Shown here: positions 1 to 14,561 of the stretch, piece after piece
Position numbering within the stretch: position 1 is the first letter of the stretch
Layout: the number at the start of each line of letters is the position of its first letter
Source of the DNA: Druceiella hillmani
Taxonomy: Eukaryota > Arthropoda > Insecta > Lepidoptera > Hepialidae
Length of the DNA: 64,000 bases
Reading direction: 5' to 3'
Assembly: GCA_039881145.1 (NCBI GenBank)
Contig: JAYKKI010000029.1
Coordinates: 25,958,001 to 26,022,000 of the forward strand
Program-made: the position numbers and the translations under genes
Notes under the pieces: generated by a model
Databases searched by the model: none
What the model was told of the DNA's origin: nothing
Seen by the model: the letters and a program-made list of their open reading frames with translations, nothing else

Positions 1-128
1 TGTCTATTGGCTGCAATGATTTTAGAGACTTCTCCCCAAATGCAACTTCCTGATGAGAAACCATGCAACATTAGGGGAGCGAATGAATTGTTGAAATGTA
101 GGAATTTGACCAACTTAGCTGCTGTAAC
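1..128 (-). CDS. Tmem53-like: TMEM53-like (DUF829) protein, downstream exon, cut by the window edge
   Basis: On the minus strand a splice acceptor (TTTTGCAG) precedes an open 42-codon exon that runs off the left edge. It encodes the core of an alpha/beta-hydrolase fold: LMLHGFSSGSCIWGE contains the G-X-S-X-G nucleophile elbow (G-F-S-S-G) followed by the W-G-E typical of insect DUF829/TMEM53 proteins. The exon opens in phase 0, which matches the phase-0 end of the exon at 2641-2481, so the two join without frame change. The vertebrate member of this family is a nuclear-envelope membrane protein; localisation here is inferred. The C-terminal exons lie outside the window. Family assignment is from motif recognition, not from a search. 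Confidence 0.75.
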
Positions 129-2480
129 CTGCAAAATGTTCAACACAGAATTTTTCTTTAATATTATATTTTTCATTTATTTATTACAATGTAGAAGACA
201 CATTAGTCCAAAATTAAAGAAAAATAATCTATTAATGCTGAAATATTGACTTTTTAACAAGCTACAGGTACACGGTTATTTCATTAAAATTCATTTTTGT
301 CATATGTAAAATCACTTTGAAATAAGTTCTTACAAGCTGAAATGCCCGTATTCTAAAATTGTAAAAAGTATGCTCACTTCAATCTGTTTTAACCAATCAC
401 AAGTTCATAAATTTCTCATGTGGATTCACCACATTACTTCTCTAAAATGATGCATTATGATGGTTTTTATGTAATTTTAATAAAAGTATGGGAAATCATA
501 AAAATCCTAAGCAATGGAAAACAGTAATGGAAAAGGCAGAAACCTAAGAAAAATTCTCCATATATTTGATAATGTCAGACAAAAAAGGTTAGCCACTGCT
601 ACACTTGGTGAGTGAGCACACTCTCATGTCCAGTGAACACTTTTAATTAATATAATCGTTGCTTTTGATAATACAAGTTTGAAATGTTTGTATGAAGAAG
701 ATTAATTTTGAAAACTTAAGAAGAATGTTTTTGAATGATTTAGTTTTTAAATAATTTATATAGCGATTAATATATGGACAAAATTTGAAATCTTTATCGT
801 TAAAACATAAACAATTTATTTTTTCAATTTTGATGTTCTAGAACTGTTCAGATTTTGCTTTTGTACTCGTCGGTTAATAAATATGAAAAAACATTTATTT
901 ACTACCAGTTACATATTTTCACAGAAGTATTGGACTGAAATTTATGCATTTCAAAAAAGATAAATAAGCAAGTGATATACGGAATAATTAAATACACATT
1001 ACATAAATAAAAACACATTTCACAGAACTATTTTCATTTATCATAGAAAAAACTCACTTTTGCGTAATCATAACTATGTAGTTGATCTTTTAAATATTGT
1101 GTGAAATTAGAGAATCCTTATATAATTTGCTTCTGGACAGTGGTATTGCAAAAATATTATGGCTGTGTGAACGCAAGAAGTATTTGAGTACAAAGAATGA
1201 AAATTTTTACTAAAAGCTACATAGCATGAGATAAATAGATAGATAAATGTGATAAGAATAATGTTTCTCCTGTGGAATGAAGTGGAAAACTATAATATCA
1301 CATGTCAATATATCCTAGGAAAGTCTTTTATACTAGCGCAATCTTTGAATGGATTTCAGATAATAGTGTCGTATTCCAATCCTTAGAATTACATAATGTG
1401 AAACCGAATTCCTTAGATAATTTCTTTGCTACATTCACTACAGGCAGGTCAGATTTAAGGTTCAAATCAGTGACAAGAACAAGAACATAAATTTGATAGC
1501 AGCATGCTTGCAATTGATGATTTACTCACATTAAACTTTAAGGCATTCATCATACTCCACTTGCCAACAGTATCGGCTATTTAGAGAAAAGGGAACATGT
1601 CCAATTCATCAAGAAATAGCAAGTAATATGTAATCCTCAGAGCGCTACAATGATTTATACTGGAACTATGAATGGTAGAGCTCTGAAATTCATACTCTCG
1701 CTTACTTCTGATCAGGCAATTCTGAGTAGGAGTAAAAGAAACTTGTAACATCAATTTGTAATCTAAGGTCAAGAGAAGTACAAAACATAACGACAAGTGA
1801 AATTTATGTTCATCTAATGTTTCCAGCAAAACCCTTATTAGCATTAACATTTTATCACTGTAAAATTGACTCTTACAAATTAAATAGATGTTATGAAACA
1901 AAATAGATAGTGACTAGCACATAGAGATGACAGCAATTGATACAAGGCTACCTACATTTGATAACCTGATCATTTTTGCAATGCACAAAATGGAAACAGA
2001 TGAAATAAATATAAAAATATGAGCCCAATTTTAAATTGCTTTGAGAGTCGTATCTAACGTCAATATTGCTACTACCATGGTGCTAAAAAGCAGCTACTAC
2101 AGCGTCGAGTTGAGGTAAATTGGACTAAGTATTGGCTTGAAATAGTTGGTTTAGCTACTGGTGAATTGCAAACAACCGTACATCACTTTAAGCAAGGTAG
2201 TGAGCACCATACAGGCCCTTAAGGTATTTATGTATGACTAAAATTATATAAAGCATTGTCAATTTGCATTTATTTGGACTGAAATAGCTTAATGACAGGT
2301 TTGACCATAGAGTTAATGTATATGTTTTATAATTAATGGCAGATAGCAGTTGCTGTCAGCTTTAATTAATGTGATTAAACATAAGAATATCTCATGATAT
2401 TAAATGAATGACCATTCAACCAAGTCCTAATTACATATATTTAAGAACATATAAAAATATAAACAAACTGCCAGTTTCAC
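129..2480. other. Intron of the TMEM53-like gene
   Basis: AT-rich sequence between two phase-matched exons. No other coding or RNA feature was recognised. Short open frames at 1302-1513 and 1581-1901 have no recognisable motif. Confidence 0.6.
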
Positions 2481-2641
2481 CTGAAAACCAATTGGAGGAA
2501 AGAGTAGGTGTAATGTCGGTATAGCCACCGTGAGTACATCAAAGCCCCATTCCAAATATATTTTTAAATATTTGTCTATATCTTTATCTCTTGCATTCAA
2601 CCAAGTGAGCATCAAGCATAGTGGTTTTCCAGTTGGATTAG
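2481..2641 (-). CDS. Tmem53-like: TMEM53-like (DUF829) protein, internal exon
   Basis: Minus-strand exon of 161 nt with acceptor GTAGATTAG before the C at 2641 and donor CAG|GTGAAA after 2481. It supplies two bases of a split Ala codon and then 53 complete codons. The core reads PLCLMLTWLNARDKDIDKYL followed by YLEWGFDVLTV, the characteristic N-terminal strand-helix-strand of DUF829/TMEM53 proteins (cleavable-looking 'MLTWLNA' strand, then 'Y...GFDVLTV'). It joins in frame to 3782-3854 upstream (phase 1 plus CT gives Ala) and to 1-128 downstream (phase 0). No stop or frameshift is present, so the gene looks functional. Confidence 0.8.
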
Positions 2642-3781
<1,140 letters not shown>

Positions 3782-3854
3782 CCTTATTTGTTTTGGTACA
3801 ACCTTCTGGCACAATGAGAATATTTGTTTTAGCATTTTTCTTCGAAAAAGTTAC
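3782..3854 (-). CDS. Tmem53-like: TMEM53-like (DUF829) protein, upstream internal exon
   Basis: Minus-strand exon of 73 nt. It has acceptor TTGTTTTAG before 3854 and donor G|GTAACA after 3782, leaving phase 1. It encodes VTFSKKNAKTNILIVPEGC and a short Lys/Thr stretch, like the variable N-terminal beta-strand segment before the conserved DUF829 core. The trailing G combines with CT of the exon at 2641 to give an Ala codon and an unbroken reading frame. That phase agreement is the main evidence, because the residues alone are weakly conserved. The next upstream exon must end in phase 0. Confidence 0.65.
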
Positions 3855-6800
3855 CTAAAACAAATTAATAAAAATGTAGACAACTTTTGATAAAATCTAA
3901 CTGATCTAACATGTAATTAATGTAAAATCTTTAAAAAGTATCTGTACCTAAATTCATATCATAAATGCAATGTTGCCACATTAAAGAATAGTCATTAAAG
4001 AACAGTCTTGATCATTTCACCAAATTATATACTAAATTTAAATACTATCTCTTTAAGTTATTACTATTCATCAGAACAATTTATATCTCTTTGTAAATAT
4101 GAATATTACAGATATTTTGTTGATGACAGTAGGCAAATACAAACAAGGCAGACTGAAAGTGACTTTATATATGTTAGGGAAACCAGATAAATATTTTTAA
4201 TTTCTACTACAGAACTAATACAGGCAATGCTTGTCTTACAGTATCCCGTTTTACATTGTTTCAGTTTCACATCAGACATAATTTTGATACCATTCCTTTT
4301 ATTTTTAAGTCTTCATAATCTTATAACAACTTATACAAAAATCACTAAAGGAGTATTATGTAATCAGTTTACATTGTGGAATCGAGTAGCGATAAAGAAA
4401 TGGAGCACATTATGTTAAAAATCAACTTCAAAGAAACTAATTGAAGATATTAACCACGTCCATATTACAATCCAATTACTTGAATGAAGTTGTTCCAGCT
4501 TTGAATGGTGTTTTAATATTAATAAATGTGTAACAGGGAAGTTCATGATAATAAAGTGAAAGCAGTGAAAAAATGTTCGTTTTTTACAAAAGAAATTTAC
4601 AAAAAATTTTTTCTTACTGTATTACAGTGTGATTTACGACCTTATTTATGTATTTTACAAAGATAAAAGTGGCTAAAAATAGAATTTTTTAAATTACAGA
4701 AGTTAACCAAAAAGTTTAAAATGTGATGTATGGAAAATAGTATTTTGTTATACATTACCTATTACCAGTACATAATTTGATGTAAAACAAGGATTGTCTA
4801 TAAAAACATATTTGAATAAAGCCAAGTTTTATTAATAATGTAATGTCGTATAATGTCAACACACATCAATTAAAAAAAATCACATTGGTTGTATGGTTGC
4901 CAACATATAGCAAACAGAAATGTACTCAAAAAGATTCAATACTGAATTTGAAAGTATCATTTTGCACATTAAGTTGACTAATCAATCAAAAACAGTACTT
5001 TCTGTAGCATTTTTGTTAATATCTGTTTTAATCTAATGTTATTTGGTCTGAAAATTGATGTCAAAATTTTTAAGATGAATTTTCTCTTTTATCTATATAT
5101 TTCTTTTTTAATTTAGTTCAAACTCAAAGAATTTTTGTTCTCTGGAGAAACAATAGCGCATTATCATTTAAAAGAAAAAGTCTAAGTTTATTTTAAAAAA
5201 TTTCAATTTTACAAGATGCTATGAATTAATATTATTACTCATTTGTAAAATAAATTCTTTGTAAAATTATCAAAAAATAATTTTCATCACATGAGCTAAA
5301 TGTGATGAATGTAATTATAACTAGCATATCAAAACATTTGGCATCGAAAAGATAACATATGAAAAATTGTCAAAGGAATAAATGAGCATTCTGCACCAAG
5401 ATCATTGCTAATAAATGATGAGAAGGAGAAGGGTTCAGACATATTAAATACATCTCACATTAGGCCTAGTTTATATATAGCTTCTGAAGAGCTCCAATCG
5501 ATTATAGTCAAAATTATATAGACCGTTGTCATGATTAATTAAAATCTGTTTGTACTTTTCACTCAACAGGTGTGACAATCAACAGTCAATATCGAAGACA
5601 CTGAGCGTCTTTCTTAATGCTTTAAAGGTTATTATGTAAACTATAAAGAAACAAAACATAAACTGTATAAAGTTTGTAGACACATTGCATGCAATAGGGG
5701 TAAGTGGAAAAAGCATACATATTTGGAATGAAATAATGGGCTACTTTCAGATTTTATTTAAACAAAAATTATTAGACTAATTTTAAAATCAGACATAACA
5801 TTATAATAGACATTTTTCTTACAGTATATTTGTAAAAGTGAGGTTTGCAACTGTGATGGGTCATTTTGAAATATTATTAAACATTTGTTAGTTTTTATTT
5901 TCCTAAAAATTGCTTACTTCAAATAAAAAAGGTAAGAGGCAGGAAATTTAAAGCTGGCTTTCTTTAAAAAGTTTTGCACATAGAATACACACTCGGGCAT
6001 CTTAATACAGTGTCCAATTGTTTTCTAATCAACTTAGAAGGTGCAAAGTATATTTCATACTAAGAAAATGAAATAAAATAAATGAATTTTAAAGTTGATT
6101 CAGACTTAAATGGACAATTAAAGCCAAACAATATTAAAGTTGAATTATCTTGTGTAACAAATTAAAATCACAAGACTCACCTCATAAAGTATGTTTTCGT
6201 GACCAGTGGCGAGCAAGTGCCTTATAAGCAATTACACATAGCTTGCCCTGAATATTTAGAATATATACATAAATAACATTTTTACGAAAATTTAAACATA
6301 TTTAATTATCAAGCGAATTCAATACTTACAAAGCAAACATACCGGTATGGTAAATTTTGTACAAAATGTATAAATTTCCATGAAAAATTAAAATTAACTA
6401 CCTCACTTCAGAGTGTTAGTTCATAATCTCAAGGCAAGCTGAAGCTTGCTTGACTACCTTCGACTATATTCAAACTGAAACAATCCCGTATTTGACATTT
6501 GCATACAACAATGAATCATTGTGTTATTATAACAATCTATGGACTGTCAGTTTATTGTTCTCATACAAAAACAATTTTCATAGTTTTCCAGTTTTTAAAT
6601 ATACATATTATATTTTGTCAATGATATACTTACTGTGTTACCAGTTCCTTTGTGCATTAAAATTAACACTTTATTAGTTTATTTTTTGACTTGCATTTTT
6701 GTGGTGAATATAAACAAATAATGGTGACTATAGACTGTGGTTCTGTTTATTATGTGATTAAGGTAGGACTTTTGAATTTATCTTTTAGTGAAAAAAAAAT

Positions 6801-9800
6801 AACGTAATTGAGAATGGTAGATCAAAGCCAATTTTGAAACTATACGTTCGTAAAAATAATGTATGGAATTTTCCCGATTAGTAGTGGTAGCTAATCAGAA
6901 GTTTTATTATTCAATCAAATAAAATTATAAATATAAAATATATACATAGTGACGTTTATGATTCCGTTACTAAAAGCGTAATGATGCTAATGACATGAAA
7001 CTTGACATTTATATTCCTTAGGATACCTGCAATTAGTGATGCGCTGCGCGTTAAAGGTGCTTAGGCTCAAAACTTTTCAGCCACCCCTCTTATTATTGCT
7101 ATGAAAGATATATACACATTATAAATGAGAGCTCAGTATAATAAAAAAATATTTAATGGATATAAAAACAATTATCTATTCAACAAACATATATAAGCCC
7201 AGTCTTTTTCTCCATTTCTCAACTTTCTGACGCCATATAAAGATAGATACTTGAATTTAATAAATATTACAGTGAAAACTTTTTGTGAATTTGCTTATGA
7301 GTTTTTAAGTGACAAAAATACAAACTAAAAACATACCAATAGATTGACTGTCAGACAAAAAGTCCAATAAGATTCAATACACAATCTTCCTTGGCAAAGC
7401 TAGTAAAAAATAAAAGTATATAGAATATAAGAAAAATCATCCCACTTAACTTTTTATTTGTAGCTGTTTAAATCCTCACATTACCAAATGAAAATTGACT
7501 CTTTATATATACTTTACATTCTCTTTGTCATTGCCTAGTTCCTTACAAAAGGTATTAGGATAATTTATTTTAATGAAAAGTGTAATTTGGTTTATTTTTT
7601 TATGCTGTGATGAATGGCAGGTGATATTCACTAATATACACGTAGATTGAATCTATTGACATTCTGTTATATTTCTCTCCTTCCTAATATTGTTTTATTC
7701 TGTTCCTCTAACAAATCAGTATTAACATTTAAATATCTTCATAAAGTACAATGGGTAAAGTATATGTTTGCCTATCGACCATACCATACAATATTTTATT
7801 TTTCGAGTAGTAGAGTATTTACATACTTTGACAAGTAATAAAAAATAGTTATTTGAACAAATTTATATTTGTTATTTAGAGAAAATGAGATAATTTAAAA
7901 TTATATTTTTTTAATAAAAATTAACATTTTTGATTATGGTGAAACTTCTGTGTACTTTCATCTAATGAACTATCACTGGACCATCAAGCTGCAGCATTTT
8001 AAAGTGCTTGAGTGTATTCCAAACTTAGCTTTTTACTTTTAGTGGAGCTAAGCCACCAACATCTCAGATACCACAATATTGAGGCAGCATGTATGCAATA
8101 TCCTCAACTCCAGGTCAATTTTGCATAGGTGATGCAAATCTACATTTGTATTGTGTTTTTGTTTTGTGTTGTGTTGTATTATTTTTTATATTTTGGACTC
8201 TTATATCTTGATCTTATTTAAATGCTTGTAACGGGGTCATCTTCTCAGTTTATATAACTAGAATACATCCCCTGCTCATCAGTGTGCTATTATGTGTACT
8301 TTGTTTCAGCTGATCTATTCCTAGGTTTAACTGCCGAAGTTTACTCCATATTAGTTATAAAAAATCTTCTAGGTCAATATCGGCCAACCCAGCCCATGTG
8401 GCCCTTTTCCTTGTCCTAGGCTGAGTAGTCTGTAATTTGTTGTATTTATAATTTTCTTTTGACAATTATCTATAGCAACAAGTTTGCGGTAGGTCCGCTT
8501 AATGATTACATGTGTGTCAAAAGTCTATAGTAAATAAATGAAAATAATACTTATATTAAACATTCAGGTTATCTAATTACCTTGCTGTTTATTCTAAGCT
8601 CACTGAAAACTTTCAATAATTTTTTCATCTTACTTTGCATCCATACTCGAACCCACACTTGTTTTTCAATATAAGTATAATTAAAACTGAAAAATATAAT
8701 ATTTTTATTAATATTCCTATTACTTTTTTCATTATCACTCAACCAAAATGTAGTGAATACATAAGTAATATATGTATATAAATGTCATTTACTATTTTAG
8801 AATTTGCAAATAGTTGAAAACATACTATTGCATAGGGCATGACAAGATTGAATTATAAAAAATCTGTACCTTTCAAAGCATTTTCACATTACCTTATCCC
8901 AATATCTATAACATCTTTTATGAATATTGAAATACTAAAAAATTTAATATTTTGATTTACAGAAGATTGGTAAAATAAGAAACTTAATTTTTACAAGCTT
9001 ATATACAAAATGATCTCCTGATTTCTATATTTGTAAAAAATGTAGTGAAAATTTAATAAATTGTTTTATTTATTTTTGTAAAACCTTAATATAACAAATT
9101 ATTAATTGTGTGGAAAACATTCCAAACTCTAATAAGTGAATACTTGGTAAGCAGGGGGAATGGTGGCACCGTACACTTAAATATCATAAAATAATAGGCA
9201 AGGTGTTACAATTTAATTGCTGATTCATATTTGTTATATTATATAAATTATGTAATCATTTCCACCTTGCTATGCTTTATCAAATTAGAGCCCCAACCTA
9301 AGAAAGGATATAAAACAGGATGTAAATGTAGTGTATTGTGTTACCTCAAATACTTGTATAAGTGCCCAAGATTGGCCCCTGTCGTAAAGAAAAAAAACTA
9401 GAATATCTGCACAGTAATTTCTGGAATCGTTTGTCCAATTTTGACAATTAAAACTCTTTGATATGTATTGCATAATAACAACATTTAACATAGAAATTTA
9501 TTTCATTATAAAGTTATGAAGTAAATTTCTTTGTAAAAAGCATATACAATTCCATTTTTAAACAAAAATTAGAAAATTCTAACTAGTTTATTAAAGAGTA
9601 GCTTATTCTTAGGTCTAGACGGCAAGTGAAAGTAGCTTATTTCAAGGTCTACAACTACAGTTTATGATGTTATTATGATTTATAATATATTGGCGATGGA
9701 ACTTTTTTGTTTAATTTTGAATTGAATTTGTAGCTGAAAAACAATTCAATAAATTAAATAATTACTGTAATTAAAATATGTTAATTACTTTAATTTGAAA

Positions 9801-9931
9801 TCACCTCTATTGACCAAGCAAGCACCAAAATAAGAAAATGAGCTGCTCATATGGAAACAGTTCAGTTAATAAAACAGGTATAAAAATCAATTGAGTTATG
9901 CCCGGGCTGCTGATCATTCCTGGTGGTTTAA
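3855..9931. other. Large AT-rich intron or intergenic sequence, no gene seen
   Basis: Six kilobases in which I recognise no exon, RNA gene or transposase. All open frames are short and Phe/Ile/Tyr-rich, as expected from composition. If the exon at 14.5 kb is real, this is intron of the TMEM53-like gene. Confidence 0.5.
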
Positions 9932-9935
9932 TTAA

Positions 9936-10545
9936 CCGTTTTAGTGCCATGGTTTTTTACTCATATATGCTTAAAAATGCCAAAGAAATCTTTTGTTTTT
10001 GATGTCATTTACCCTTGTCTCGAAAAAAAACTGTATCTCTTCCAAAAATTATCTAATTTTAATAATTTTTTCGGTGTTTTCTTAATAAAAACTTGTGTAC
10101 AAGGATAATAAAATACAAAGAAAATTATGCAAATATATATTGTGAACAAAAATTATAACAAAAACTGAAATCAAGGTCACATTGTATTTTCGCAATCCGG
10201 TACATCCTCCGTATAAGCAAAACAATTGTTATCATCACTATCACGCAAAATTTGCATTACGCCAAATTGTGAGCCCACCACAATGTCACTCCCACTATCA
10301 CTTTCTTCACAACTTGAAAAATGATCATTTTCACTCTAATTATTTTCGTATTCCAATATTATGGGTTAAAAATATCCTTTTCCTACATCCTTTTTATATT
10401 GTAATTACAAATAATATTATAATTTGAACTTTATGTCGACCTACCGCGCGCTAAACAGCAACTGATTTCGCGAGCACCATCGCGCTTGTGGCAAATTTAG
10501 TTAGTTTGCGCACAAGTGCGATGACACTCGTCGGCACTCAAACGG
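9936..10545 (-). mobile_element. piggyBac-derived MITE (non-autonomous), TTAA target duplication
   Basis: The element is bounded by TTAA at 9932-9935 and 10546-10549, the invariant piggyBac target duplication. Its ends are inverted repeats: the left reads CCGTTTTAGTGCC and the reverse complement of the right reads CCGTTTGAGTGCC (12 of 13 match). Inside, on the minus strand around 10185-10345, an Asp/Glu/Ser-rich frame (SSCEESDSGSD, then LRDSDDNN) resembles the acidic N-terminus of piggyBac transposases. It is broken by a TAG and a TGA, and no catalytic core remains. At 610 bp it would need a transposase in trans. Family assignment rests on TTAA plus termini plus the acidic tract. Confidence 0.75.
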
Positions 10546-10549
10546 TTAA

Positions 10550-13500
10550 TATAGTGAATGAGAAATAAAAGATACTGCTTGTTTATATTGAAATGGGTAC
10601 TTATTTATACACATATACAAAATAAATAGAATCTGATCCAACTACAACACTTATTCAAGATCAAAAATTAACATTTGTAAATAGTTTAATAGAAAGACTA
10701 TGTATGCTTTAAGTGTATTTAAGTGCCAAAATATACGTGGAAACTCTTGTAGTGTGAGTTCTATTCATGCTTGACAGATTTTTTATTAAATATACCTCAT
10801 GTTTGCAAAAGGACTCCACAGACTGAACTAATGGCAAATTAGAAAATTTTTTTATTAAATTTGTGATACTTGGAAATAAATATTAATTGTCCAATACCTG
10901 CCTTGCCCTTCCATTCCCTGCCTTCACCTTCACATATTTTCCACAGAATTTATCTTCCTTTCACCAAAATATGGCATTTTATTTAACTGTCAATGCAACA
11001 CGCTGAAAACATCATTTTTTCATTGATGACACTACAATTTGGTTATTATTCGAATCACAAATAATAGTCGACAAATATTTGGCCTTAAGTCAAATACAGG
11101 ATATTAATTATTCAATTGAATTAGAAATCTATACAGATAACTGTAAGTATTCCATGTGTTGTCACTTTAAATTTGTATTATGACAGAGCTAATGCATCAT
11201 ATCTTACATGCAGGATAAAGCCTAAGGTATTAACCATGCAACAAGTGTTAAGCAATATTTTTTAAGATGTGATGAGTGTGTCAAAGTGTTTAAACCTTTG
11301 TAAATAGAAAAGTCCACCGATCATTTTATTTAAAAGCATTTTATACACCTAAATGAAAGTACAAGCTCGTCCCCTGTTTGTTTCGAGCGACCGATGAATC
11401 CAGAGAATTTGTATGTCGTTCTGGCATGGCTGTGAATAGGTAAAGACAATATTACTTGACAACTCATGGAGACAAAATGCGAAGAATACTGTTGCAACCA
11501 AACTTGATACATCATATACATGTAACAACACTTAAAAAGAAATGAAAATCCATTTATTTGACAGGCAGTAAATACAGTCATAATATTTGATAAAGGTTGT
11601 AGCAAAATATTTATCCTAAAAACAGTGTTTATTAGGAAAAACTGTTTTCTGGAAATGATATCTGGCAGGATAAGAGAAGTAGATTTCTTCCTAGCAATTC
11701 ACAAAATGTAATATTCCTGCGTTGCAGCTATATTGTACCACTTCGGTATTTTAATCATAATATTAAATAAATCTTTACAGGTGAATAATAAGAGTAATAA
11801 CTTATTTAAGTGTTAAATTATTAGTAAAGACTTACTTTTTTATTTACCAATAAAAGGCCGAGTAAACTTGTGCAGGTAATCCAAAAATGGCTTAGTAAAG
11901 AAGATGATATGTCTGTCTCTAGAAGAGAATGTGTGTAGCTCATAAATTAGTTTTGATGAAGTTTAGATTAAACTTTTAGGATATTAAACTTCATCAAAAC
12001 TCATTTACCAGTTTTTAACTAACGTTTGAGAAAGAAGTCATTGTGATAACATAGCCACAAAAGTAATTTGTGCCACAGTTATTAGTACCGAATTTCCTAT
12101 CTACTTAATATACTTATAAACTTTCTACTTGCAACACAACAGTGAAAACTTTATCAAAATTGATACAATACTTTTAAAGTAAGCTAAATGAAACAAAAAT
12201 ACCAAGTGCGTAATTCAAAAAAATTTTATTTTATTCACTTACGGATTTTCATTTATTTTTGCAAAGCAAATTAATTGTTACGTAATAGATAAAGGTTTTT
12301 AACTACCAACTGTATTTTAGTTAATAATTACACCTAGATTCTAAACTATTTAAAAATATGTATATATATGTTTATATATATACATATATATACATATAAT
12401 AATTTAAATAGAATTTTATTTAGCCATTGTCTTTTCCTTTTCCTTTAAAAGGCCAACTTGATCTATACAGTTGTAGAGCAGTGTAAGGTATTTTTGGGAT
12501 GTTTCATAAAATACTGCACTTGTGGTGATTTCGCCCACCACTTCAGTATTACCTGCAAGTTATCTAGATTTAACATTATTTTTCTGCAACACGATATTTT
12601 TAATATGGCTTTTTTGTTTTAACGTCATATAAGGCGTATCACCAGCCCTCATAGTAACTAATAATTGAGTTAATAACTAACAATATCTAACACTCAGTTA
12701 CTCAAATTACCACATTTCTTCAGGTACCTGCAATGGGCAGACATGCATTTTATTTTATCATACATCTTTAATTTTATCAAAGCAAAGGCTAACATTTGAG
12801 GTACTTAATTTTGTTGTAAGTTGAAGTTCTCATTTTCAGTGCGTGTGTTATTTTCAATTAAGAAGTGTACCTACAATAAAGAAAATCTCAAAAATTGAAA
12901 TCTCAAATCCTGTTTCAATTGTTAAACAATATTATCCATAAAATAAAAACAGTAAAATACGTCTTTATACAAGCAAAATTATGTAACAACAAACATACCT
13001 ACCTTATATTGTGACAACAGGTACTTTTTTATTGTCAAATAGTAATATTGAGGCCTTATGGAAAACAATTTTCACAATATTACAATTCATGATTAGACAA
13101 TGTAGATGAAAATGGTTGCAATTTCCATAAAAGCTACTAAAATAGCTGTTCAATAAAAACTAGTATTTGAAAGGCATAGCATAGTTCAGTATTCATGAAA
13201 TAAGCCTCTATGAATAAAATGAAGTACAACAAATACTCTAGCAAAAAATTACATTACAGTATACATTATTGAGAAATGCAGGTAATAAATCTGACATAGA
13301 ATTAAAAATTCTTAACAGACTATTTTTACGACTATTGAGCACAATAGGTTGAAAAAACTCAATGATTTGTGCTTTTCGAACTTGGGACTATTAATGCAAA
13401 AGTCAATATTTTAGTTTTTTCTTTATAGTCTTACACCTGTCATTACAAGCCAATGTGTCTTTTGCTATAAACTTTTTATGAAGATGGTTAAAAATAGGTT

Positions 13501-14517
13501 AAAATCTGTCTTAATACATTGCAATCAGGCACAAATCATGCTGCGTTCTGCTACATTCTACCATTATAAAAACTTTTAATTTTGAAAGCCTTTCGATACC
13601 ATAGAAATATGTACAATGTTGCAAACACTTCAATGGTACGACAAGCTGATTGAGATCATTTGCAAGAATTTATTAATGCAAAAATAACAAAGCTACCATC
13701 TGGTTATTACACACATGTAATACTGTATATTTCAAGATTGACCTCTTGAAGATGTCAATTATATTTAATAGATTTGTCATTCTATGCAAATAAAAAATAC
13801 ATAAATAAAAGTGCTAATAAAATATATCTATTTAGGGTAAGCCATCCACATGAAGAATGAACGAGTAGTGAGATTTCCCCTAAATTAAACCTGTATTTAA
13901 ATCCAAGTACACTATAATTATAAGAGGACAAAATTTAACAAGTTCACAGCACCTAAACTATTGAAAGTTATGCAAAAACATTGTGAACATTCTTGCATGA
14001 AATTAGTATATCCCCTATTGACTAAAATGCAAGGAATTCTCTCCTAGATTAAATATATTTCTAATACTATGTACTTACCTAGTTCTAGGTAAAACATAAT
14101 GTGGATTTAAGGAACCCACAACCCAAATTATTCTTGCATTCTATCCATGTATGAAACATTATTGTCTAAGTGACAAATACTTAATATTAAAGAAGAAGGA
14201 AAAAAATGTGTTAATTGAATTGTTTACAAAATTATTTCCTCATTTATAATAATGTGAAGTACGAAATGTAAACTTATATAAATAAATTTTTAAAAACTGT
14301 TGCAGACGTAACCATTTTGTCTTATATTCAAACCTATACAGTTTTTTCTATGCCTCATAAAAGTAGATACTTGTCACTTAGGTGATACATATAACAATGT
14401 GAAAGGTTTTCATATAATAATATGAATAGTTCTATCATTTCTGCCTTTGATGGGAGATGAGATGCAGGAATAGAAGAAAAATTGTGAAAAAGAATTATGA
14501 ATTAAAATGTTTATTAC
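10550..14517. other. AT-rich non-coding sequence
   Basis: No gene recognised. It contains the perfect 17-bp inverted repeat at 11949-12001 (AGTTTTGATGAAGTTTA, 19-base loop) and a short TATA/CATA-rich tract near 12357-12400. Confidence 0.5.
11949..12001. repeat. Perfect 17-bp inverted repeat (hairpin)
   Basis: AGTTTTGATGAAGTTTA at 11949-11965 is exactly mirrored at 11985-12001, with a 19-base spacer. Function unknown; it could be a MITE remnant. Confidence 0.7.
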
Positions 14518-14561
14518 CTGCCTTAATACCAAGCGATTTCCATTTTTCACTAACCATTCTG
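14518..14561 (-). CDS. Possible upstream exon of the TMEM53-like gene
   Basis: On the minus strand a good donor (AAGGCAG|GTAATA) ends a phase-0 frame reading EWLVKNGNRLVLRQ, which would join in frame to the VTFSKK exon at 3854. The frame is closed upstream by a TGA a few codons earlier, so the exon would have to begin after it; the best acceptor is GATCAACCAG with a weak pyrimidine tract. The intron would be about 10.7 kb. This is suggestive only, since the residues match nothing I know. Confidence 0.3.

Noticed and set aside
7..249. Plus-strand 80-codon open frame
   Set aside because: It lies antisense to the clear minus-strand TMEM53-like exon and has no motif.
10182..10427. Plus-strand 81-codon frame
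   Set aside because: Antisense of the acidic piggyBac-like tract inside the MITE.
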